This document shows positions 45,263 to 52,258 of a stretch of 64,000 nt of DNA, in pieces. The translations under genes were made by a program, and so were the position numbers. Origin of the DNA: an uncultured Desulfuromusa sp. (GTDB taxonomy: Bacteria; Desulfobacterota; Desulfuromonadia; Desulfuromonadales; Geopsychrobacteraceae); the NCBI RefSeq assembly GCF_963675815.1, contig NZ_OY776576.1, positions 186,001 through 250,000 of the forward strand. The letters run 5' to 3'. Each line of letters starts with the position of its first letter. The first letter of the stretch is position 1. The notes under the pieces are model-generated. The model saw only the letters and a program-made list of their open reading frames with translations. It was not told where the DNA came from and made no database searches.

Positions 45263-46301
45263 GTACGTTGTACAAGTTGTTCACCTATTCCAACAGGAAC
45301 TAAATCGGTAGTTAAATCGGAAAATGTTTCGACCAATGAAACAAATGGTGCGATATCATCCGGGTGCAATCTGTACTCGTTACAAGTCGATCACTAAATT
45401 GGTTCTGGGCCGAATGCAGCAGAGCAAAACCTTCCCTGGAGAGGGTGGGTGCAGTGGCTTGACGGTATAGTCCACCTCCCCTTCGAGAAGGTCATGCATG
45501 CAGGTCTGGCAGATTCCTGAGCGGCAGTCAAATTCAGGATAAATGCCCTGATCCTCAGCAAAATCGAGAAGATTATCATATTCAGGATCCCACTGGGCCG
45601 TTATCCCCGATTATAGAAAGACGACCTCAAAATCGATGGCCCCTTTAACCTGTTTAGGCTTTCGGTGAGACACTTGAGTGTCTTCAGTCAACAGAGAAGC
45701 GGGTCCGAAGAGTTCGTAACGAATTTGGCTCTCTGTCACGCCCCAAGACCGCAGCTAGAAAAAAGACGGTTAAATAAATGACCGTCCTATAAATCCTGTT
45801 ATCTTTAGTCTAAAGCTCAAATTCCTTCAATTCTTTGTTTCCTACAAACCCTGACTTCTAAAAAATCAGTTCATAAAGTCGAGAGATTGGACTGCATATT
45901 CTTACCTAAACCAGCCACAGATTATCGCTCCAAACTGCCATCCCTGCTAAATGCCAAGAATAGCGGTTTCACAACTTACCAGTTATGCAAATGGAACGAT
46001 TATGGCCTAAGCTCCATTATCAAATATGAAATCTTGATTTATGAAACAACAAAAGCGGAGCCATTTCTGACCCCGCTTCGTGTGACTTGTCGAGGTAGGA
46101 TCACATGATCGGACAACATGCAATCAGGTCTCAGCCTACACACGCAGACTGAGTCCTTATTTATTCTGGAAATGGTGAAATGGAAGACTACTTCTCTTAG
46201 GCCTTTGTAGACGATTCAAACTAGCGCTACTATAGTGGACCTCTACTCCCAAAAACTCCCTCGGATTCCATTTTTACTGTTCAAAGTGATATTATTAATC
46301 C
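45263..46301. other. Gene-poor stretch around a broken oxidoreductase gene
   Basis: About 1 kb between the LysR and AraC genes. The only recognisable content is the ferredoxin-type remnant at 45380-45757. A 73-codon plus-strand ORF at 45887 has no ribosome site, no family resemblance and ordinary noncoding composition. The base composition is AT-rich. Confidence 0.6.
45380..45757 (-). pseudogene. C-terminal remnant of a ferredoxin-domain oxidoreductase, with internal stop
   Basis: Reading the minus strand from about 45757 gives LRSWGVTESQIRYELFGPAS, which is the end of an NAD/FAD-binding reductase domain, then a linker. A 2Fe-2S ferredoxin domain follows with cysteine ligands in CRSGICQTC and a final LLCCIRPRTNLVIDL at the natural stop (45380-45382). 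One in-frame TAA interrupts it after EVVFL, and the N-terminal reductase part is missing upstream. The original was probably a flavohaemoglobin- or phthalate-dioxygenase-reductase-type protein. Preservation of the whole C-terminal frame apart from one stop suggests recent inactivation by truncation. Confidence 0.8.
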
Positions 46302-47297
46302 ATGGGACAAATAACCTCTTTGTTTGTTAACAAAGTCATCAATGAAATTGACGGGACCTTCGACAAAATTGCTTTATTGCAGTTGTCAGGAATCGATCCG
46401 GATCCTCTGATGAATCCTTCACAAATGGTGACGGCCGATGATTACTATTCATTCTTTGAGCGGGCCGCCGCAGTAGACAGCAATCCGACCACTCTTCCAT
46501 TGAGAGTTGGTGCTGCTATGAGTTGCGATGACTATGGAGCTTTCGGTCTTGCCTGGAAGTCTGCGACGGATCTTCGTGGTTCCTATGGTCGCGCAGAACG
46601 TTTTGCGCGCATATTAACAAGTGTTTCAACATATACGGTTGAATGGGTTGAAGCTGGTGCATTGATGCACCTGAATCGAACAGGGACGAGGTCACTCGGT
46701 CTGCGATTTTCTAACGAAGCGACAATCGCGAGTATTGCTTCTATCAGCCGGCAAGTGGCCACAAAAAAATTCGTACCATTGGCAGTGTTTTTTAAACACC
46801 GAGCACCAAAGGTCATTGCAGCCCATGAAGAGTATTTTGGCTGTCCAGTCCATTTTGAATCTGATAAAGATGCACTGCTGGTTTCAAATGAAACGATGCG
46901 AATACCTAACAAACTTGGCGATAACAGCATTTCTTCCTTTTTTGATTCACACCTGATTGCGGAATTATCCAAGCTTACAGATGAGGACCTGCTAGACCGA
47001 AAAGTCAGGATTCACATTACTCAAGCATTGAGCGATGGCGTCCCTGCAATTTCCGATGTTGCAAAACATTTGGGTATGAGTGGAAGGACTTTGCAACGCA
47101 GATTATCAGAGCTGGGCTATACATATCAGGCTCTGGTCGATGATTCACGACGTCAGCTGGCCGATCATCTTCTGCGAGAATCAAATTATTCTCTTGCGGA
47201 GGTCACTTTCATGACAGGTTTCTCTGAGCAAAGTGCCTTTACCCGAGCCTTTAAACGCTGGAAAGGGCAAACTCCTCGTTCTTTTCGCCTCCTATAA
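46302..47297 (+). CDS. AraC-family regulator with OruR-type sensory domain
   Basis: 331 residues. The N-terminal domain of the Arabinose_bd/OruR type (about 20-200, LPLRVGAAMSCDDYGAFGLA) is followed by a C-terminal double helix-turn-helix: AISDVAKHLGMSGRTLQRRL, then LAEVTFMTGFSEQSAFTRAFKRW and the ending TPRSFR. It precedes an NmrA-like gene by about 120 bases containing an inverted repeat (47331-47370), so it probably activates the NmrA-DUF1772-SnoaL genes downstream. The inducer is unknown; regulators of this type often respond to amino acids, fatty acids or small hydrophobic compounds. Confidence 0.9.
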   Translation: MGQITSLFVNKVINEIDGTFDKIALLQLSGIDPDPLMNPSQMVTADDYYSFFERAAAVDSNPTTLPLRVGAAMSCDDYGAFGLAWKSATDLRGSYGRAERFARILTSVSTYTVEWVEAGALMHLNRTGTRSLGLRFSNEATIASIASISRQVATKKFVPLAVFFKHRAPKVIAAHEEYFGCPVHFESDKDALLVSNETMRIPNKLGDNSISSFFDSHLIAELSKLTDEDLLDRKVRIHITQALSDGVPAISDVAKHLGMSGRTLQRRLSELGYTYQALVDDSRRQLADHLLRESNYSLAEVTFMTGFSEQSAFTRAFKRWKGQTPRSFRLL

Positions 47298-47330
47298 AAA
47301 ATCCATATTTCCTATGAAATTGGCACGGTC

Positions 47331-47370
47331 AGTCAAAAGCTTGGCGTTTGCCGTCAAGAATCTTTTGACT
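47331..47370. promoter_or_regulatory. Candidate AraC operator upstream of the NmrA-like gene
   Basis: Perfect 9-bp inverted repeat AGTCAAAAG ... CTTTTGACT, 22 bases apart, with an inner imperfect dyad (CTTGGCG / GCCGTCAAG). It is 46 bases before the NmrA start and just after the AraC gene. Confidence 0.55.
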
Positions 47371-47415
47371 CTCGCGCGGTATTCTTAGCTTGCAACCAAA
47401 TGAAAGGAGCGAGCT

Positions 47416-48270
47416 ATGAATATATCTAACAATCAAACGCAAACAGCAAAGAACCTTATTCTGGTACTCGGCGGGACCGGTAAAACCGGCCGCAGAATTT
47501 CTGAACGTTTGAAAGCGAAAGGCGTGCCAATCCGTGTCGGTTCCCGCTCGGCGCTACCATCCTTTGACTGGAACAACCCAAAAAGCTGGGACGATTGCCT
47601 CAAAGACGTAGAAGCGGTTTACATGAATTATACACCGGATCTTGCCGTACCTGGTGCAACTGACACCATACAGCATTTTGTTGAGCGCGCTAAATATCAT
47701 GGTGTGAAACGCTTAGTATTGCTATCAGGCCGTGGTGAAGCAGAAGCTCAGGCTTGTGAACAGATCGTACAAGAAAGTGGTCTGGAGTGGACTATTGTCC
47801 GCGCCAGTTGGTTCAATCAGAATTTCTCTGAGGGAGCATTTGTCGACATGGTTCTTTCAGGCCAGATTACACTCCCCGCCGGGAATATAGCAGAGCCTTT
47901 TGTGGACGTTGACGATATTGCCAATGTTGCAGTTGTCGCACTGATGGAATCCGGGCATACCGGAGAGGTCTACGAAGTCACCGGTCCACGCCTGATGACG
48001 TTTTCCGACATCGCGACCGAGCTTTCAAAGGCGACTTCGCGGGAAATCACCTATGTGCAGATTGCGCACGAAGATTTCATCGCAGGCATCACAGAATCCG
48101 GAGCACCTCAAGAAGTTGCATGGCTGCTGGATTATCTTTTTTCTACGGTACTCGATGGTCGCAACGCTTATCTGACCGACGGGATTCAACGAGCACTGGG
48201 GCGACCACCAAGAGACTTCGTCGATTATGCCCGAGATGTTGCGGCAACGGGCATATGGCACATCAGTTGA
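47416..48270 (+). CDS. NmrA/atypical SDR NAD(P)-binding protein
   Basis: 284 residues with N-terminal Rossmann motif LVLGGTGKTGRRISE, and VKRLVLLSGRGEAEAQ and WTIVRASWFNQNFSEGAF as the NmrA-like core. The Tyr-Lys pair of classical SDR enzymes is not evident, as usual in this group, which includes redox sensors and quinone reductases. ATG 47416 is preceded by AAAGGAG. It is followed by DUF1772 and SnoaL-like genes in the same direction. This triplet under an AraC regulator is a common environmental-response cassette with no settled substrate. Confidence 0.87.
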   Translation: MNISNNQTQTAKNLILVLGGTGKTGRRISERLKAKGVPIRVGSRSALPSFDWNNPKSWDDCLKDVEAVYMNYTPDLAVPGATDTIQHFVERAKYHGVKRLVLLSGRGEAEAQACEQIVQESGLEWTIVRASWFNQNFSEGAFVDMVLSGQITLPAGNIAEPFVDVDDIANVAVVALMESGHTGEVYEVTGPRLMTFSDIATELSKATSREITYVQIAHEDFIAGITESGAPQEVAWLLDYLFSTVLDGRNAYLTDGIQRALGRPPRDFVDYARDVAATGIWHIS

Positions 48271-48327
48271 GCAAAAATCCTTGAAAAGGGAAACCGCGTT
48301 TGTTCTGCTTTAAAGAAAGGTTTGGTT

Positions 48328-48822
48328 ATGAATATTTTCCAGTTGACCTTGTCTCTTTCTATAATTTTCTGTTCTCTCGTTGCCGGGTTCCTGTTTGCTT
48401 TTGCCATTGTGGTGATGCCGGGGATAAAACAGCTCACGGATGGGGAGTACATCAGGGCTTTTCAAGTTATGGACGGCATAATACAGAAAAACCAACCGGT
48501 TTTTATGCTGGTCTGGATTGGATCGATCATAATAATTCTCGCAGCTTCTGTCTTAGGGATAGGCCAATTGGATAGTTTAAGCCGTTTTCTGTTGATTGCA
48601 GCAACTCTCATCTATCTGGTCGGTGTTCAAGTGCCGACCGGGATGATGAACATCCCACTGAACAATCAGCTCCAAGCATTGGATGCCAACAATCTAGCAG
48701 ATTCAGAGCTACACAAAGCCAGGGAAAACTTTGAAGCTCCATGGAATAAGTCGAACACAATCAGAACGTTTTTTGCCGTTTTGACCTCTGTCCTGTTAGT
48801 TATTGTGTTGCTGAGGATTTAA
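48328..48822 (+). CDS. DUF1772 (anthrone-oxygenase-like) membrane protein
   Basis: 164 residues with four hydrophobic segments. VGVQVPTGMMNIPLNNQLQA and ARENFEAPWNKSNTIRT are the conserved N-x-P-L-N-x-x-L and W-x-x-x-N-x-x-R-T motifs of DUF1772, related to the fungal anthrone oxygenases. I take ATG 48328 (AAAGG 8 bases upstream) and not the TTG two codons earlier. It sits between the NmrA-like and SnoaL-like genes, compatible with a small oxidation pathway for a hydrophobic compound. Confidence 0.85.
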   Translation: MNIFQLTLSLSIIFCSLVAGFLFAFAIVVMPGIKQLTDGEYIRAFQVMDGIIQKNQPVFMLVWIGSIIIILAASVLGIGQLDSLSRFLLIAATLIYLVGVQVPTGMMNIPLNNQLQALDANNLADSELHKARENFEAPWNKSNTIRTFFAVLTSVLLVIVLLRI

Positions 48823-48941
48823 ATCGAAAAGACCGTTCCGTCATTCTGTTGTTGATGAAACCTATTGCACCGCTTAATGGGAGAAACACTCAGATCCGGA
48901 ACGTTTTGCTGTAATTGATACTACGCTTGAAGGAGATAGTT

Positions 48942-49352
48942 ATGCATCCTAAAGCTTTGATTTTTACTTTCATCGAAGAGGCGTTCAACAATGGAAACCT
49001 CTCGATTCTTGATGACATCATCCATCCGGACTATCATTTTTCGAGTCCCGATAGTCAAATAACCGGAATTGGCCAGTTAAATGAGTTTATTCAATCGTTC
49101 CGCGCCGCATTTCCTGATCTAAGGATCCATATTGACGACATCTTCGCCTCAGACGACAGGACCTGTACGTCGTTTACATTGACCGGTACTCATAAGGGTG
49201 ATTTTATGGGTATTCCACCGACAAAAAAGACCGTGGCAGTTCGAGGGATGGTGATAAGTAAATTCCAAGACAACAAAATCTCCGAAGAGTGGGAGATTCT
49301 CGACAATTTGGGTTTTTTCCAACAACTGGGTGTCGCCCCCGGCTTGTCATGA
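48942..49352 (+). CDS. SnoaL-like / ester cyclase family protein
   Basis: 136 residues of the NTF2-like fold: LSILDDIIHPDYHFSSPD, FRAAFPDLRIHIDDIFA, GTHKGDFMGIPPTKKTVAV, EEWEILDNLGFFQQLG. These are hallmarks of the SnoaL/ester cyclase group, in which conserved Asp/His act as acid-base. ATG 48942 has AAGGAG 7 bases upstream; the ORF is open nine codons earlier. It is the last gene of the AraC-controlled set and ends just before direct repeat B. Confidence 0.87.
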   Translation: MHPKALIFTFIEEAFNNGNLSILDDIIHPDYHFSSPDSQITGIGQLNEFIQSFRAAFPDLRIHIDDIFASDDRTCTSFTLTGTHKGDFMGIPPTKKTVAVRGMVISKFQDNKISEEWEILDNLGFFQQLGVAPGLS

Positions 49353-49418
49353 ACTTAAAATAAACACACCCAAAAACAGATAGATAAGTATGATGTCCTC
49401 AGAATCCTCTGATAATTA

Positions 49419-49516
49419 GTTGAAGTGGTTTCAATATTAGAGATAGAAGACTGAATGATGTCGATCTCTCTATTGGTCGGTCCCGAAAGAACAAATAGGT
49501 AATATGTCCCGAATTC
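49419..49516 (+). repeat. 100-bp direct repeat, copy B
   Basis: Same orientation as copy A at 43496-43595, about nine substitutions and a 2-base gap. It lies 66 bases after the SnoaL-like gene and 35 bases before the second tRNA-Leu tail. Confidence 0.85.
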
Positions 49517-49550
49517 CTAAATTCAAACAGCTTAACAGATTAATTTGATA

Positions 49551-49565
49551 CTGGCCTTCGTACCA
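49551..49565 (+). repeat. Partial copy of the tRNA-Leu 3' end (candidate attachment-site remnant)
   Basis: CTGGCCTTCGTACCA resembles CCGGCCTTCGGTACCA at 43185-43200, with one substitution and one deletion. A terminator like that of tRNA-Leu follows at 49579. Consistent with the right end of an island inserted at tRNA-Leu. Confidence 0.6.
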
Positions 49566-49578
49566 CTTAGAAGAAATG

Positions 49579-49607
49579 GCCCCTGATTCGTCAGGGGCTT
49601 TTTCTTT
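49579..49607 (+). terminator. Orphan terminator behind the tRNA-Leu tail copy
   Basis: Perfect stem GCCCCTGA / TCAGGGGC with a TTCG tetraloop and TTTTTCTTT. There is no gene immediately upstream. The run GGGGCTTTTTCTTTG is shared with the terminator behind tRNA-Leu. Confidence 0.85.
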
Positions 49608-49684
49608 GTCTGCAGCTTATCTAACGTTCATTGACATGCTCAGCGTCATATGAAGTTTCAGTGAATAAATACTATTGAACCCAG

Positions 49685-49710
49685 AAATAAGTATCATGTC
49701 CCCGGAATTA
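49685..49710 (+). repeat. Short dispersed motif (AAGTATNATGTCCNCGGAATT family)
   Basis: AATAAGTATCATGTCCCCGGAATT. Related units occur at 43576, 49386, 49498 and 51149, and inverted at 51118. They resemble short repeats associated with REP-type transposases, but no transposase gene is in the window. Confidence 0.55.
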
Positions 49711-49775
49711 CCTTGATAGACATTCTGCTTGGCAACCTATCTTTATCGCCGAGATCTCCATCAGTATGTGATGTT

Positions 49776-50588
49776 TCAAACACCCTCTTCGACTTTTTTG
49801 AAGAATTGATCGCGAAATTCAGCTGGTGACACACCATACATTCTTTTGAACTGCCTATAAAAGTTAGGTAAGCTTGAAAAACCGCTCTGAAATGCTGCCT
49901 CGGCAACGCCTTCACCTGTTGATGAAAGAATGATCCCGGCCTTTTGGAGGCGTCGGATATTGATATATTCAACAATGCTTGTATTCGTATAACTTCTAAA
50001 TTCGCGTGTAAGCAAGCTTCGAGACAATCCGAACCGCAACGCTATCTCGTTTAAGTCTCCCGGGTCCTCTGGCTCTCTGTCCAGCCACTCACATATTTTT
50101 CTTATTGTATTCAGATGATTAGATCCTGAAGCCATCTCAGGGTCTCGTTTGTTTCCCATGCATGAGGCTAAGAGCAAACCAATGACTGCCCATGCAATGT
50201 GCAACTCACCGGGATCTTGATCTCCGAGACCATCTGGAATCATCTCGACTAACTCCCATGGCAGAGGGGTTTGTTCAGGAAAGTCAGTAAACGAGTATCC
50301 ACGTTTATTCAAATTATACAGGAAAGATGATTGAGCTGCCGACAAATGAGTCGCTATATCCGTAGGTGTAAAGCAGACAAATTTAAAACCTGCCGTTTCA
50401 TTCTTTCGAAAAACAAACCTGTGACGTGCTTTTGACGCAATCAGGATAGCCCTCCGACTTACCAATTCAATATTTTCTTGATCGAGAATCAACAGTCCCG
50501 AACCGGAACGACAGAGAATAAGTTCAAAAACGTCGTGAGAATGCCATTCAGAAGAATCCGAGAGGGTTGTGGTTACGCTCCAAAACAT
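49776..50588 (-). CDS. AraC-family regulator with cupin-type sensory domain
   Basis: 270 residues. The N-terminal cupin-like domain opens with EWHSHDVFELILCRSGSGLL. The C-terminal AraC domain contains DLNEIALRFGLSRSLLTREF, then AEAAFQSGFSSLPNFYRQFKR and YGVSPAEFR. It is divergent from a small PAS-like gene across 150 bases containing a 9-bp palindrome. Probable regulator of that gene. Effector unknown. The start at 50588 is kept because the cupin begins almost at once. Confidence 0.88.
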   Translation of the reverse strand: MFWSVTTTLSDSSEWHSHDVFELILCRSGSGLLILDQENIELVSRRAILIASKARHRFVFRKNETAGFKFVCFTPTDIATHLSAAQSSFLYNLNKRGYSFTDFPEQTPLPWELVEMIPDGLGDQDPGELHIAWAVIGLLLASCMGNKRDPEMASGSNHLNTIRKICEWLDREPEDPGDLNEIALRFGLSRSLLTREFRSYTNTSIVEYINIRRLQKAGIILSSTGEGVAEAAFQSGFSSLPNFYRQFKRMYGVSPAEFRDQFFKKVEEGV

Positions 50589-50671
50589 TTTATGTCCAAT
50601 TGGTTATGGTTAATGTCCGATACGATAAGAAAAAAGATAAAAGGCCATATAGTATGCTTTTCACCGTAGCA

Positions 50672-50695
50672 TGTATTGCCCCGTATGGCAATACA
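50672..50695. promoter_or_regulatory. Palindrome between the AraC gene and the PAS-like gene
   Basis: TGTATTGCC - CCGTAT - GGCAATACA, perfect 9-bp arms with a 6-base spacer, 45 bases before the PAS-like start. Candidate operator for the divergent AraC protein. Confidence 0.55.
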
Positions 50696-50739
50696 GTGCA
50701 GAGAATAACTTCTTTTCTGAATATGATGGAGGCTGAAAA

Positions 50740-51093
50740 ATGGTTGATAAAAGTGTGATTGATGCTTTTCAGATGATGTGGGGACAATTTCCGGAAGGAG
50801 TGATGCTGATTGACAAAAGACGAAATATTCTTGCTGTGAATGCTGCCTGTGCAACACTCGGTTTTGCAGAAGGTATGATCTGCTCTAAAATGGGCTCACC
50901 GGAATCCCATAAAGGTTGCCTTGCAAATAAAGCGCTTGCTGAACAGAAGGCAAAATTTAGAAAAATCAGCATGAACAAAAAAGAATTTATCAGTTTCTGG
51001 GTCCCTGTTGTTGGGCAAGATAATATTTACCTTCATTTCACTGTTGGCATGATGGTTGACTACGGAATCTGTGCAGAAACGATCGAGAACTAG
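50740..51093 (+). CDS. Small single-domain PAS-like protein
   Basis: 117 residues. FPEGVMLIDKRRNILAVNAAC is the typical first half of a PAS fold. The rest (CSKMGSPESHKGCLANKALA, WVPVVGQDNIYLHFTVGMMV) completes a single PAS domain without any output module. Cysteines at the middle and at the C-terminal end (GICAETIEN) could bind a cofactor or respond to redox state; this is speculation. ATG 50740 has GGAGG 7 bases before it. It is divergent from an AraC regulator and followed by an inverted repeat and a terminator (51189-51217), so it is probably transcribed alone. Confidence 0.65.
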   Translation: MVDKSVIDAFQMMWGQFPEGVMLIDKRRNILAVNAACATLGFAEGMICSKMGSPESHKGCLANKALAEQKAKFRKISMNKKEFISFWVPVVGQDNIYLHFTVGMMVDYGICAETIEN

Positions 51094-51117
51094 TTTTGAT
51101 CTCTGGGGGGGGGGATG

Positions 51118-51171
51118 AATTCCGAAGACATAATACCAATTCCAGAAAATAAGTATTATGTCTTCGGAATT
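51118..51171. repeat. Long inverted repeat built from two opposed units of the ATGTC-GGAATT motif
   Basis: AATTCCGAAGACATAATAC (51118-51136) and its perfect complement at 51153-51171, 19-bp arms with a 16-base loop. It lies 25 bases past the PAS-like stop. The pairing of two copies head to head is the arrangement of bacterial REP doublets. Confidence 0.8.
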
Positions 51172-51188
51172 ATGTCATAAAAACTAGG

Positions 51189-51217
51189 AAAAATAGGGAC
51201 ACTCCCCCTATTTTTTT
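51189..51217 (+). terminator. Rho-independent terminator
   Basis: AAAAATAGGG / CCCTATTTTT stem with a 7-base loop and a run of seven T. It probably ends the PAS-like transcript. Confidence 0.85.
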
Positions 51218-51512
51218 CATTGCAACTTTGGGGTCAGCTCTTGAAAAGCCGGTTTTTCTGTATCAGGACAAAACTCGTCTTAAAAAGTAGGTCGTATCGA
51301 GACTTTTGCTCTCGGGAATCAACCACCACAGCCATTGTCATAACTCAGGACATAAGAGCGTTTATTTTATGTAACCTGTGCGAAATACGGAGCAGCGGAA
51401 ATGATCTTGTCGAAGTGTAGACAGCAACTTCATAGATTTAAGACACTGCCTTCAAGGTAATCTTTACTTGCTTGCAGAGACTCGTTTTTTGGGAGGGGTG
51501 CATGAGGTGAGT

Positions 51513-51720
51513 ATGATGCGGAAATCGGTTTTTTATTTTTAGCCATTGGCAGTTTTATTCTATTGTCCGGCTGCAGTCGTCGTGCCTGGTTTTACGGGTT
51601 TGTTGAAGGGCAAAAGTATCAGTGCAATAAGTTGAACGGGAGAGGTGTCTAGAGGCGATCTCGACCGACTATGAACGCTACACGAGGGAACGTAAAGAGA
51701 GCCTTAGTCGGGACAAGTGA
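51513..51720 (+). pseudogene. Decayed small lipoprotein gene
   Basis: With two frame changes the plus strand reads a signal peptide FLFLAIGSFILLSGCS (lipobox LSGC), then RRAWFYGFVEGQKYQCNKLN and CLEAISTDYERYTRERKESL to a stop at 51718-51720. This resembles short lipoproteins with the pattern GC-x-x-x-W-Y-x-G ... C ... Y-x-x-Y-x-R-E-R. Frameshifts near 51530 and 51650 break it. GGAGGGG lies upstream of the ATG pair. Function unknown. Confidence 0.5.
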
Positions 51721-52258
51721 TCGACAATGTCAGCACTGTGTCCAGCGGGAAAACGAGCAGAATTTTTGTCCGGCATGATGCTTGTTGGCCAGAACATTAA
51801 CAGAACGCTTTTCCCGATTTTGTAAATCTGAGGTGGATTTGAGTGGGAATTTCATAAACACCTAATCATGTTTCCTTTTTAAAACTTATCATTTATGACA
51901 TGGAAAATTCCACCAATAACAATGAATATTCTCTCCTTGATAGCAAATATCAGGTCAAAATAGGTTCGCATATATTCATGGACTTTTGAATCGGCAGATG
52001 GTCGTCAGCTATTTAAAGGAATGACCAAATCAGACAGTGACTATTAGATCTAGTTTGAGCTACTACAGATTAGTGGTCACAGAGTTAAGCTAGAAGTTTG
52101 AAATAGATCAGCTCGAATTAGGCCGGGCTTTTATATCCCAAAGCCGAGTGGAAATAATGAACTGCCGCCGGTAGTAGCCGAAGAAAAACTTAAATCTATA
52201 TTCGAAATTTGTTGTCCACGACACTTCCACCAACAGCAATTGTTGCAGTGACGAAACC
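51721..52258. other. About 540 bases without a recognisable gene
   Basis: Between the lipoprotein remnant and the end of ppk1. I see no ORF with a ribosome site, no RNA gene and no repeat. The ppk1 stop at 52259 has no clear terminator here. Confidence 0.6.

Noticed and set aside
45887..46108. 73-codon plus-strand ORF
   Set aside because: No ribosome site, no recognisable family; it probably arises by chance in the AT-rich gap.
43116..49607. Prophage or integrative element with its own integrase
   Set aside because: No integrase, transposase or phage gene is found between the tRNA tails; only the boundary repeats suggest past mobility.
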